Source: Bacteroidales bacterium UBA5197 (GTDB taxonomy: Bacteria > Bacteroidota > Bacteroidia > Bacteroidales > Lentimicrobiaceae). Taken from it: a stretch of 64,000 bases of DNA. The stretch covers positions 7,624 through 71,623 of the forward strand of contig DHVX01000086.1 of the NCBI GenBank assembly GCA_002412885.1, given 5' to 3'. Both the position numbers and the translations under genes were made by a program. How positions within the stretch are numbered: the first letter of the stretch is position 1; each line of letters starts with the position of its first letter. The notes beneath the pieces were generated by a model, which was not told the origin of the DNA, searched no databases, and saw only the letters and a program-made list of their open reading frames with translations. Shown here piece after piece: positions 53,655 through 61,874 of this stretch.

Positions 53655-54137
53655 TTATTGTTTTTCAGTCGATATTGATAATTTCATTATTCTCCCTTTA
53701 TCAATAATCATTACTATTTGTTTCTCAAATTTATATCTCCATTCAACTTCTAAGAATCCTAAATTCTTTCCGAATCCCGCAGTAATATTGTCAGTATACC
53801 AGTTAGCAAAAACTTTTTTATCTTTTATGTCGTTTTTACTAAACACATTCTTTAAAGGAATTGGGTTGAAATTACAACAGTCTTTAAGTCCAATTAAAAA
53901 TAAACTATCATTTTCAATTTTCCACGTTGCAATATACTGTCTCCAACAATCCGACGAAATACAATTAGAATCTATTAATTTATTTGCAATTATAGAATCC
54001 ATTTCAGCTAATAAATCTAAAGGAAATTTATCAATATAAATAGTGTCCGATTTATAAATCAATAAGTCAGGTTGCTGTTCTGTCGCTTTAAGCGTCAAAA
54101 CCGCTAATAATATTGATAATGTGAATAGTATCTTCAT
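53655..54137 (-). CDS. Small exported protein of unknown function (cassette A)
   Basis: A 160-residue protein with a signal peptide (KILFTLSILLAVLTLKATEQ). The mature part has four cysteines in two pairs (CISSDC and a DCC) and beta-rich segments such as YIATWKIENDSLFLIGLKDC and LEVEWRYKFEKQIVMI. I know no function for it. It is compactly framed by GTTAGCATGC and GCATGCTAAC, 13 bases before its ATG and five bases after its stop, the clearest cassette frame in the array. The plus-strand open frame overlapping it is a shadow. Confidence 0.7.
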   Translation of the reverse strand: MKILFTLSILLAVLTLKATEQQPDLLIYKSDTIYIDKFPLDLLAEMDSIIANKLIDSNCISSDCWRQYIATWKIENDSLFLIGLKDCCNFNPIPLKNVFSKNDIKDKKVFANWYTDNITAGFGKNLGFLEVEWRYKFEKQIVMIIDKGRIMKLSISTEKQ

Positions 54138-54152
54138 TTTTCTTATTATGCA

Positions 54153-54203
54153 TGCTAACGTTTGGATATACGCAACATTGCGTATATATCTGACTTGTTA
54201 ACA
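54153..54203 (-). repeat. Compact 51-bp attC-like site before cassette A
   Basis: On the minus strand: TGTTAAC, AAGTCAG, a perfect 10-bp palindrome (ATATACGCAA/TTGCGTATAT with a two-base centre, plus strand 54166-54175 and 54178-54187), then CCAAAC and GTTAGCA. The outer TGTTAAC and GTTAGCA pair at six of seven, the last being a G/T wobble. This is the expected R-L-loop-L-R layout of an integron attC. Confidence 0.6.
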
Positions 54204-54543
54204 AGAAATCTATCTTCATCAACAGCTCAGATTTTCGCCTCAAATATAGGAAATTTTTAAATAAATGATTAATCAATTCATTAGGAGGAAAATCAATTAA
54301 ATCAAATAAATATGGTGCTTTAAATTCAATTTTAAACTCTTAAAAAACCATGTATTCTTCTTCAAATGTATTTTTGCGATGATTCTCCTGTTGATTACTA
54401 ATTAATCTCCTCAATCAGAATATGTTTACATGCTGCGCCTATCTAGGGCTGATCATCCAATAATCTGTCATTGTTAGTCCCGCAGGTGCTGGGAAGGACT
54501 ACACAATAATCAATCATCAATGTTTTAATACACTCACCACTTA
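54204..54543. other. AT-rich spacer between the array and mreD
   Basis: 340 bases without a supported gene. At 54455-54499 there is a fragment (ATCTGTCATTG, TTAGTCCCGCAGGTGC) of the dispersed repeat seen at 4093-4260 and 60629-60784. No integrase or attI-like site can be recognised. Confidence 0.6.
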
Positions 54544-55056
54544 TCACCGCTTCCTCATAAAAAGGTATTCAACCACCACTATCAAAGCCAGTGTCAGAAT
54601 GCTGCCGGTTAATGTTTTTAAAAGGATACTGCCAATCTCTGCCAGGCGGAAAGATTCAAGTGTGTATAAAACCAGCTGATGGGCAAGCACCAGAACCATT
54701 GAATAGGCAAAAAACCATCGGAAACCCATATCCGCAATGCCGGGCTTAAGGTTGCCTTCGTATTCAGCAGGAGGCCCCGCAAGGCGTATAACCCATGGCC
54801 TGAGATAAGCGATCAGAACTGTAGCAAATGTATGAAGCCCGATAGAATTGCTGAAACTGTCCACGCCAAACCCAATTAAAAATGCCAGCAAAAGCAATAA
54901 AAAACCAGGAATTTCGAAAGGTAGTAGCAGAATAAAATAAATATACAGACTGGGATTGGCATATCCATGCAGGTTGATATGGTCAAGCACCAGCACCTGA
55001 ACCAAAATCAATACAAAAAACCTGACGAAGTCCCGTCCGAATAATTTATTCATCAA
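54544..55056 (-). CDS. mreD: Rod shape-determining protein MreD
   Basis: A 170-residue integral membrane protein with about five hydrophobic segments, including the PSLYIYFILLLPFEIPGFLLLLLAF stretch and the GFGVDSFSNSIGLHTFATVL segment typical of Bacteroidota MreD. It works with MreB, MreC and the RodA/PBP2 pair in side-wall synthesis. It overlaps mreC by 11 bases, implying coupled translation. The usual mrdA and rodA do not follow; the cassette array does. Confidence 0.85.
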   Translation of the reverse strand: MMNKLFGRDFVRFFVLILVQVLVLDHINLHGYANPSLYIYFILLLPFEIPGFLLLLLAFLIGFGVDSFSNSIGLHTFATVLIAYLRPWVIRLAGPPAEYEGNLKPGIADMGFRWFFAYSMVLVLAHQLVLYTLESFRLAEIGSILLKTLTGSILTLALIVVVEYLFMRKR

Positions 55057-55876
55057 TTACGTCTTTACTCAGTTCAATTTGCTCATCCCTGAAAAGGTTT
55101 TTTACCACATAAACATTACGCAGGCTGTTCATATCTGCTGAAAACCTGAAATATATGGTATAAAAATGAGCTCCTTCTTCAACATAAATTTCTTCGACTG
55201 TACCAACCATAATCCCTTCCGGGAAAATATGGCTGAACCCACTGGATGAAATGGTATCGCCGGGGAGTACTTTTACGTGAGCCGGAATATCCTGTAAAGT
55301 TCCCACCGATGGATTGCCGCCATCCCACACGACAGTTCCCATCTGATTAATTCGTGCGATACGTGCACTGATTCTGGTGTGCTTATTCAGCAACGACATT
55401 GCCCAACTGAAATTCTCAGATACACTCACCACCGTTCCCACCACTCCATCGGGACTCAGAACCGCCATATCGCGCCGGATACCGTGTTTGAGGCCTTTGT
55501 TCAGCATGATGTAGTTGTCACGGCGGCTGGTGGAATTGCCTATTACTTTGGCTACTGTATAACGGTATTGTTGGTTATACGAAGTATCGGCAACCATAAG
55601 ACTTGTGGTATCCTTAGTTATCTGGCTTTGGGTAAGAATGCGCTGCAGTCGCGCATTTTCGTTGGCCAGGCGTATGTTTTCCTGCTTCAGCGAAAAGTAG
55701 GATGTAATTCCAGACCATGTGGTCAGAACGCTTCCGGTAAAACGGTCGGTTCCATTCGAAAGCACAGAACGATGGTAAAAACTTCTGTTGGCAATAAAAA
55801 TGAGGGATACCACTTCCAGAACCAGAAAAAGGAAAAAGAAGTTGTGTTTCCAGATAAAAGCAAAAATATGTCGCAT
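55046..55876 (-). CDS. mreC: Rod shape-determining protein MreC
   Basis: A 276-residue bitopic protein with a short cytoplasmic start, a transmembrane helix (about 12-31, NFFFLFLVLEVVSLIFIA), a coiled coil (about 60-95) and the periplasmic beta-domain (AKVIGNSTSRRDNYIMLNKG, GVVGTVVSVSENFSW, GDTISSSGFSHIFPEGIMVG). MreC bridges MreB to the peptidoglycan synthases. It lies between mreB (38 bases) and mreD (overlap). Confidence 0.93.
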   Translation of the reverse strand: MRHIFAFIWKHNFFFLFLVLEVVSLIFIANRSFYHRSVLSNGTDRFTGSVLTTWSGITSYFSLKQENIRLANENARLQRILTQSQITKDTTSLMVADTSYNQQYRYTVAKVIGNSTSRRDNYIMLNKGLKHGIRRDMAVLSPDGVVGTVVSVSENFSWAMSLLNKHTRISARIARINQMGTVVWDGGNPSVGTLQDIPAHVKVLPGDTISSSGFSHIFPEGIMVGTVEEIYVEEGAHFYTIYFRFSADMNSLRNVYVVKNLFRDEQIELSKDVIDE

Positions 55877-55914
55877 AATTATCCCTCAACCGGAACTCCG
55901 GCAAAACCGGGTTT

Positions 55915-56937
55915 TTATTTAATCAGGAAGGTGAACTTATGAAAGTTCTTGAGTGCGATACCCGTTCCTCTGGCAACAGCCCTGAGCGGATCCTCAGCTA
56001 CATGCACCGGAAGTTTGGTTTTCAGATGTAACCGCTTATCAAGACCGCGTAGCATTGATCCGCCACCGGCAAGGTAAATACCTGTGCGGAAAATATCGGC
56101 CGAAAGCTCAGGAGGAGTCATTTCCAGTGCATTCAGCACTGCAGCTTCAATTTTGGCAATTGATTTATCAAGACAATGGGCGATTTCGGAATAGTTGACA
56201 TATATCTCTTTGGGAATACCGGTCAGCATATCTCTTCCGTGCACCGGATAATCGGGCGGAGGATTATCAATTTCGGTCATTGCAGCGCCAACATTTATCT
56301 TGATGGCTTCGGCAGTGCGTTCACCAATATTGATGTTGTGCTGCTTGCGCATATATTCTTCGATGTCGCTGTTAAAATCATCACCGGCAATGCGAATGGA
56401 TTTGTTGTTCACAATACCACCGAGGGCAATTACCGCAATTTCGCTGGTACCACCGCCAATGTCGATGATCATATTTCCGGTGGGTTCCAGCACATCGATA
56501 CCGATTCCGATGGCAGCAGCCATAGGCTCATGAATCAAGCGAACCTCTTTGGCTCCGGCCTGCTCAGCCGAATCTTTTACTGCGCGTTCTTCTACTTCGG
56601 TTATCCCGGAAGGAATACAAATCACCATTTTTAATGCCGGCGGAAAAAGACTCCGCGTGGGGCCGGTCATTTTGATCAGTTCCCTGATCATATATTCAGC
56701 CGACTGAAAATCAGCGATTACGCCGTCGCGAAGCGGACGAATGGTTTTTATGTTTTCGTGGGTTTTCCCGTGCATCATCATGGCGCGCTTTCCTACGGCT
56801 ATGATCTTTCCGGTATTCCGCTCAATGGCAATGATGGACGGCTCGTCAACCACAACTTTGTCATTGTAAATAATAATTGTGTTTGCCGTTCCGAGATCCA
56901 TCGCGATCTCCTTAGTCATAAAAGAGAATAGTCCCAT
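55915..56937 (-). CDS. mreB: Rod shape-determining protein MreB
   Basis: A 340-residue bacterial actin. The phosphate-1 loop DLGTANTIIIY is at about 14-24, GGGTSEIAVIALGG gives phosphate-2, and IYLAGGGSMLRGLD forms the adenosine motif. MreB filaments guide side-wall synthesis. It follows purH by 19 bases and leads the mre genes. Its presence predicts a rod-shaped cell. Confidence 0.97.
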   Translation of the reverse strand: MGLFSFMTKEIAMDLGTANTIIIYNDKVVVDEPSIIAIERNTGKIIAVGKRAMMMHGKTHENIKTIRPLRDGVIADFQSAEYMIRELIKMTGPTRSLFPPALKMVICIPSGITEVEERAVKDSAEQAGAKEVRLIHEPMAAAIGIGIDVLEPTGNMIIDIGGGTSEIAVIALGGIVNNKSIRIAGDDFNSDIEEYMRKQHNINIGERTAEAIKINVGAAMTEIDNPPPDYPVHGRDMLTGIPKEIYVNYSEIAHCLDKSIAKIEAAVLNALEMTPPELSADIFRTGIYLAGGGSMLRGLDKRLHLKTKLPVHVAEDPLRAVARGTGIALKNFHKFTFLIK

Positions 56938-56956
56938 TATCTTTATTTCTTATTTG

Positions 56957-58483
56957 TCAGTGTTTAAAATGTCTGATTCCGGTAAATACCATACTCAGAC
57001 CATGTTTATTGCAATATGCTACTGTTTCATCGTCTCTCACCGACCCGCCGGGTTGAATCACCGATACAACACCTGCCTGATGGGCAAGTTCAACGGAATC
57101 GGCAAAAGGAAAGAACGCATCAGAAGCCATAACCGCTCCTTTCAGGTCGAACCCAAATGCACCGGCTTTCTCTATGGCGTGCCGCAAAGCATCTACTCTT
57201 GATGTTTGTCCGGCACCGCTGCCAAGCATTTGCTTGCCCTTTGCCAGAACAATTGCATTTGATTTGCTGTGTTTGACTACTATGTTTGCAAACAACAAAT
57301 CCTCTATCTGTTCCTGTGAAGGTGCAACTTCCGTTGAAACCCTGAGGTCCGCCGGAGTTTCGGTTTTCTGGTCTTTGTCCTGCTGAAGCACTCCATTAAG
57401 AAGGCTCCGAAACTGTTTCCCCTGAAAATCAAACGATTTAGCCTGCAAAATTACTCTATTTTTCTTTGTTTGAAGAAGTTCCATTGCATTTTTTTCATAC
57501 CCCGGTGCAAGTATAATTTCAAAAAACAACTTGTTGATTTCCACCGCGGTTTCTTCGTCAACCACTGTATTGGTTACCAGTACACCACCGAAAGCAGATA
57601 CAGGATCACCAGCCAGAGCTGCATTCCAGGCATCCATCAATCGCGGGCGGGAAGCAATTCCACATGCGTTGTTGTGCTTTATTATCGCGAATGTTGTTTC
57701 GCTGAATTCGCCGATCAAAGCAATGGCTGCATCGAGGTCGAGCAGATTGTTGTACGAAAGTTCCTTGCCGTGAAGCTGAGTGAAGACTTCGTCAATATTT
57801 CCAAAAAACTCGCCCTGCTGATGCGGATTCTCGCCATAACGCAGTGTGCGGGCATTGCCCCGGCTGCTGCGAAATTCGGAATATCCTGATTTGGATGACA
57901 TATACCCGAAAATGACCGAATCGTAATGCGATGACATTGCAAATCCGTAAGTTGCAAAGCGAAGTCTTTCTTCCAGACTTGTTGAACAGCTGTTTGTTTC
58001 AAGCAAATCAAGCAGCTCCGGATAATGATCGGAAGAGGGAACAATCAGCACATCGGTGTAATTCTTTGCCCCTGCGCGAATGAGTGAAATTCCGCCTATG
58101 TCAATCTTTTCGATGATATCTTCGTGTTTTGCTCCCGAAGAGACCGTTTTTTCAAACGGATAGAGATCCACAATCACAAGATCAAAAGGTGGAATGCCGT
58201 ATTGCAGCATTTCTGCTTCGTCGGTGGCATTGCCGCTGCGGCCAAGAATGCCGCCGAAAACCTTTGGGTGAAGCGTTTTTACACGACCTCCAAGTATGGA
58301 AGGATAATCGGTGAGCGATTCAACCGTTTTTACTTTAATGCCAAGAGATTCAATGAATTGATGAGTTCCACCTGTTGAATAAAGGCTTACCCCCGAATCA
58401 TTCAACAATCTGACAACAGGCTCAAGCCCGTCTTTGTTATAAACCGATATCAGGGCCGACCTGATTTGTTTTCTTTCGCTCAT
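56957..58483 (-). CDS. purH: Bifunctional AICAR transformylase / IMP cyclohydrolase
   Basis: A 508-residue enzyme for the last two steps of IMP synthesis. The N-terminal IMP cyclohydrolase part runs from ALISVYNKDGLE, through the LGGRVKTLHPKVFGGIL signature, to about 190. The AICAR transformylase part holds RYGENPHQQGEF, AIIKHNNACGIA, SNAIVLAKGKQMLGSGAGQ and the C-terminal DAFFPFADS. It is first in the purH-mreBCD run, an order common in Bacteroidota. Confidence 0.97.
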   Translation of the reverse strand: MSERKQIRSALISVYNKDGLEPVVRLLNDSGVSLYSTGGTHQFIESLGIKVKTVESLTDYPSILGGRVKTLHPKVFGGILGRSGNATDEAEMLQYGIPPFDLVIVDLYPFEKTVSSGAKHEDIIEKIDIGGISLIRAGAKNYTDVLIVPSSDHYPELLDLLETNSCSTSLEERLRFATYGFAMSSHYDSVIFGYMSSKSGYSEFRSSRGNARTLRYGENPHQQGEFFGNIDEVFTQLHGKELSYNNLLDLDAAIALIGEFSETTFAIIKHNNACGIASRPRLMDAWNAALAGDPVSAFGGVLVTNTVVDEETAVEINKLFFEIILAPGYEKNAMELLQTKKNRVILQAKSFDFQGKQFRSLLNGVLQQDKDQKTETPADLRVSTEVAPSQEQIEDLLFANIVVKHSKSNAIVLAKGKQMLGSGAGQTSRVDALRHAIEKAGAFGFDLKGAVMASDAFFPFADSVELAHQAGVVSVIQPGGSVRDDETVAYCNKHGLSMVFTGIRHFKH

Positions 58484-59365
58484 GTTTTTGTCCCCGGATT
58501 TCCCTTTGCAGAGATTGGTAAATATATAGAAGATAATTCACAAAGAAGTCAAAATTGCAAATAAGTGTCTATCACATTATTAAACAATAAAAAACTGTCT
58601 TTATTTTGTTTTGCAAGTTTATTAAAAATCGGCTCAGTATGCAACCTGTTTTTTGGGAAATCAGGAATAGTTTGATTATTATTTGCCGATCAGGTTTAGT
58701 TTTTGGCCACATGAGAAGTGATTGCGCCCTTTCAGGGCTTACTTTTGGTAATTGCACCCTGGTATCACAGGGCTTCGCCGCTGTGTTAACAGATTTCGCC
58801 CTTTCAGGGCTAAGCATAAAAAAGCCCTGAAAGGGCGAAATACATTAACGATGGGTGAAGCCCATCGCAGTGAAACAAGCACCAATTAAGCCCTGTAAGG
58901 GCGAAATACAAAAGGTTATGAGGCAGTCCAGGAAGATCTAATAAGTCGGAAGCCTGTCCGCCTCGGGCGGGAAGACTGCCAGGTCACTTTACTTAACTTT
59001 TCTCCGTCTCCCTTTCTTGTCCCCCCTTCTCCTTGTCCCCGTATCTCCTTGTCCTTCTTATCACCTCATCCGCCTTCGGCACCTTCTCCTCAAGGAGAAG
59101 GACGCTCTGATCAGGCCTTTGAGCTGATATTTACAAGTCTGATCTTCCATTTTTTCCCGTTCCGATAGCTATCAGAATCGCTCACTTTAACGAGGCAAGC
59201 ACTTTTCCTCGTTATCGCTTCGCGCCCGCCAGCCTGGCGCAGTCGGGCAGGCTCCCGAGGCAAGCACTTTTCACTCTTCACTTTTCACTTTTAACTTTTC
59301 ACTATTCAAACTTACCGTGTTTCTCAAATATTTACTAATTTTACATCCCTGCCAAAATACCATTC
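58484..59365. other. Palindrome-rich 882-bp spacer
   Basis: No supported gene. It holds REP-like palindromes around GCCCTTTCAGGGC (see 58722-58908), a pyrimidine-rich tract at about 58990-59070, a CCTTCTCC/GGAGAAGG hairpin near 59079-59101, and two copies of GAGGCAAGCACTTTTC around 59194 and 59258. It separates the divergent purH and permease genes and must carry both promoters; a CTAATTTTAC stretch near 59335 could serve the permease. Confidence 0.6.
58722..58908. repeat. REP-like palindrome cluster
   Basis: An 18-bp perfect inverted repeat (58794-58811 with 58823-58840; core GCCCTTTCAGGGC) is accompanied by a single GCCCTTTCAGGGC at about 58725-58739 and an AAGCCCTGTAAGGGCG variant at 58888-58903. 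A small GATGGG/CCCATC hairpin lies between at 58851-58867. The units are too short and uneven to be a CRISPR. Confidence 0.75.
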
Positions 59366-60628
59366 ATGAGAAAATCGCTGATATTTGTACGGTTGCTGCG
59401 CGAAAGCTATCTGTTTGCCATCAATGCCATCATTGTGAACAAGGTACGCACTTTTTTATCTCTTCTGGGGATCACCATCGGCATTTTCGCGATTATATCG
59501 GTGTTTACAGTGTTTGATTCGATTGAACGCACCCTTCGCGACAGCATCAACACGCTGGGCAGCAATGTGTTGTTTGTCCAGAAATGGCCCTGGGCATTCG
59601 GAGGCAGTGATTATCCCTGGTGGAAATACATGAAAAGGCCGGAGCCCACCATGGCTGAACTTAATGAAATCCAACGCCGGAGCCAGGCTTCAGAAGCCAG
59701 CAGTTATATGGTTGGGCTGAACAGATCGGTAAAGTTCAACGCTGCATCTGTTGATAATGCTTCGGTGGTTGCTGTTTCGCACGACTATAGCGATGTTACT
59801 CCCATTGACCTGACGGAGGGACGGTATTTTACGGTTGAAGAATCTGCAGGTGGGCGTCCGGTGGCCATAATCGGCAGCGATATTGTGAAAAATCTCTTTG
59901 CCGGCGCAAATCCAATGGGTCAACGTATTAAGGTTTTCGGGCAGAAAGTTGAAGTTATCGGATTGCTGAAAAAGGAAGGAAATACAAACTTCGGAAACTC
60001 CAACGACAATCAGGTGCTGCTGCCCGTAAATTTTGCCAGAAATTTTATTGATCTGAAAAGAGATAATCTGGGTGCAGCCATTATGGTCAGAGCAAAACCA
60101 CAGGTGAGCAATGAGGAACTCAGAGATGAACTTACGGGTGTGATGCGCTCGGTACGAAAATTAAAACCCAGCGCTGAGGACGACTTTGCCATCAACGAAA
60201 CCAGCGTTATCTCGCAGGGGTTCGACAGCCTTTTTAAAATCGTATCCATTGTAGGATGGATTATCGGTGGCTTTTCTTTGTTGGTGGGTGGCTTTGGAAT
60301 TGCCAACATTATGTTCGTTTCAGTCAAAGAGCGTACCGCACAAATCGGCATTCAAAAAGCAATGGGAGCCAAAAATTACTTTATCCTGTTGCAGTTTCTT
60401 TTTGAAGCCGTTTTTCTATCCATTTTCGGTGGATTGCTGGGATTAGCGATAATTTTTGTGCTAACCCTCGCCGTTTCAGCTGCATTCGATATGAACCTGA
60501 TACTTACAGCGGGAAACATTATGCTGGGCGTGGGCGTTTCAGGAATCATCGGATTAATGTCGGGATTTCTGCCTGCCTGGTCGGCGTCGCGGCTGGATCC
60601 GGTAGAAGCCATGAGATCAACTTTTTAG
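59366..60628 (+). CDS. ABC transporter permease, MacB/FtsX type
   Basis: A 420-residue permease. One N-terminal helix (VRTFLSLLGITIGIFAIISV, about 32-52) precedes a large periplasmic MacB_PCD domain (~55-275), then three C-terminal helices make the FtsX domain (ISVIGWIIGGFSLLVGGFGIAN region, MFVSVKERTAQIGIQKAMGA, and the final GFLPAWSASRLDPVEAMR). Such permeases use transmembrane mechanotransmission to export peptides, lipoproteins or drugs. The partner ATPase is not encoded beside it, so it must be elsewhere. It starts at ATG 59366 after the palindrome-rich spacer. Confidence 0.9.
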   Translation: MRKSLIFVRLLRESYLFAINAIIVNKVRTFLSLLGITIGIFAIISVFTVFDSIERTLRDSINTLGSNVLFVQKWPWAFGGSDYPWWKYMKRPEPTMAELNEIQRRSQASEASSYMVGLNRSVKFNAASVDNASVVAVSHDYSDVTPIDLTEGRYFTVEESAGGRPVAIIGSDIVKNLFAGANPMGQRIKVFGQKVEVIGLLKKEGNTNFGNSNDNQVLLPVNFARNFIDLKRDNLGAAIMVRAKPQVSNEELRDELTGVMRSVRKLKPSAEDDFAINETSVISQGFDSLFKIVSIVGWIIGGFSLLVGGFGIANIMFVSVKERTAQIGIQKAMGAKNYFILLQFLFEAVFLSIFGGLLGLAIIFVLTLAVSAAFDMNLILTAGNIMLGVGVSGIIGLMSGFLPAWSASRLDPVEAMRSTF

Positions 60629-60784
60629 AAATCAAGCGTTTAAACACTTTCCCGCACGTGCGGGACTCAGTGTGACATTCGTGTTTGGTCAGTAATGATT
60701 CTCTTTAATGCACACGTTATCAGCCCTATACGATGTCCTCCTGAGCGGAGTCGAAGGATCAGACGAACAATCTGTCATTGGTAG
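60629..60784 (+). repeat. Dispersed intergenic repeat, copy B
   Basis: About 156 bp almost identical to 4093-4238 inside the MITE-like element, but here without that element's 20-bp ends. It begins one base after the permease stop and runs up to 23 bases before the FRG gene start. It contains a CCCGCACGTGCGGG palindrome and the CTGAGCGGAGTCGAAG arm. Confidence 0.85.
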
Positions 60785-60807
60785 CAACACGCTTCACATT
60801 CTTTCTT

Positions 60808-61623
60808 ATGAAAAACGATATCCGTATTTCCAACTGGTCTGAACTTCAGGAACTCCTCTTCCGCGATTCATATGATGAGCGACTTGGAAGATTTCGTTCA
60901 GCTCACATCTTCAGGGGATTATCAGACACCAATTATACGCTGAAAACCAGCCTGATGCGGATGGGTGGCACCTACCGCGATCTGGAGCGCCACCTGCTGC
61001 GGAATTTCAGGAAATATGCCCACCGCAGCACCTCTTCCGGCGATTCGGTCTGGAGTTTGCTTGCGCTAGCACAACACCACGGACTTCCAACCCGCCTGCT
61101 CGATTGGACGTATTCTCCGTATGTCGCGCTGCATTTTGCCACTGCCAATCTTACCAAATTCAACATCGATGGTGCAATATGGTGTGTAAATTATGTTAAA
61201 TCAAACGATTACCTGCCTGCATCGCTCAAAACCATAATCCGTGAAGAAGGTTCCAATGTTTTCACCCCGCATATGCTTGATCTGGAATGTGATTCACTCA
61301 AACAACTCGAAGCCATGGTTGAACGGCGTTTTGTGCTGTTTCTTGAACCACCTTCGATGGACGAACGTATTGTGAACCAACATGCATTGTTTTCTCTAAT
61401 GTCGAATTCATGCCTGCTGATGAGTCAATGGCTCAACGATCACCCCGAACTGTATTACCGCATCATTATCCCCGCTGAACTCAAATGGGAAATCCGCGAT
61501 AAGCTCGATCAGGCAAACATCACCGAAAGGGTACTTTTTCCCGGTCTTGATGGATTAAGCAGCTGGCTGAAAAGACAATATAGCCCGAAAGAAATGCATG
61601 AAGGGGATGAAAGCAATCCATAA
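60808..61623 (+). CDS. FRG-domain protein
   Basis: From the ATG at 60808 the protein has 271 residues; a TTG at 60778 in frame lies in the dispersed repeat, so it is rejected. The FRG domain is named for its F-R-G, seen here as HIFRGLSDTNY near 34-44, and includes SLLALAQHHGLPTRLLDWTYSPYVALHFA near 83-112. The rest is an extended C-terminal part found in full-length FRG proteins. Its biochemical role is unsettled; some FRG proteins occur with phage-defence genes. No signal peptide is present. It lies just after the repeat and before recJ. Confidence 0.88.
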   Translation: MKNDIRISNWSELQELLFRDSYDERLGRFRSAHIFRGLSDTNYTLKTSLMRMGGTYRDLERHLLRNFRKYAHRSTSSGDSVWSLLALAQHHGLPTRLLDWTYSPYVALHFATANLTKFNIDGAIWCVNYVKSNDYLPASLKTIIREEGSNVFTPHMLDLECDSLKQLEAMVERRFVLFLEPPSMDERIVNQHALFSLMSNSCLLMSQWLNDHPELYYRIIIPAELKWEIRDKLDQANITERVLFPGLDGLSSWLKRQYSPKEMHEGDESNP

Positions 61624-61874
61624 CTTCCGGCCATACTCTCAAGCAAAGATGCCACAACGCAAAGTGTTTTGAAAGTATAATTCTTTTATTAATCTGCCAG
61701 AAAGTATAAAATAACGGTCACACTGTCCTGGCGTGTTCGTTGCGCCTTTGCGACTTTGCGCGGGAAACGTATAAGTAACACCTCCCCCTTTTTGCTTCTT
61801 TTTCAACCGCAAATAATTTTTTCTTTCTTTCTTAGCTGCATAATCCCTAATTTTACGCATCGAAAAAAGTAAGG

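Noticed and set aside
53581..54039. 152-codon plus-strand frame after the transposase
   Set aside because: It begins within the transposase gene and overlaps the cassette A gene on the other strand, which has a signal peptide and proper framing.
47480..54203. Classical class 1-type integron
   Set aside because: There is no intI gene or attI site in the window, the cores deviate from GTTRRRY, and two spacers are far longer than usual attC sites; only an integron-like reading is kept.
58722..58908. Possible CRISPR array
   Set aside because: Repeats are short palindromes in both orientations with uneven spacing, and no cas genes are near.
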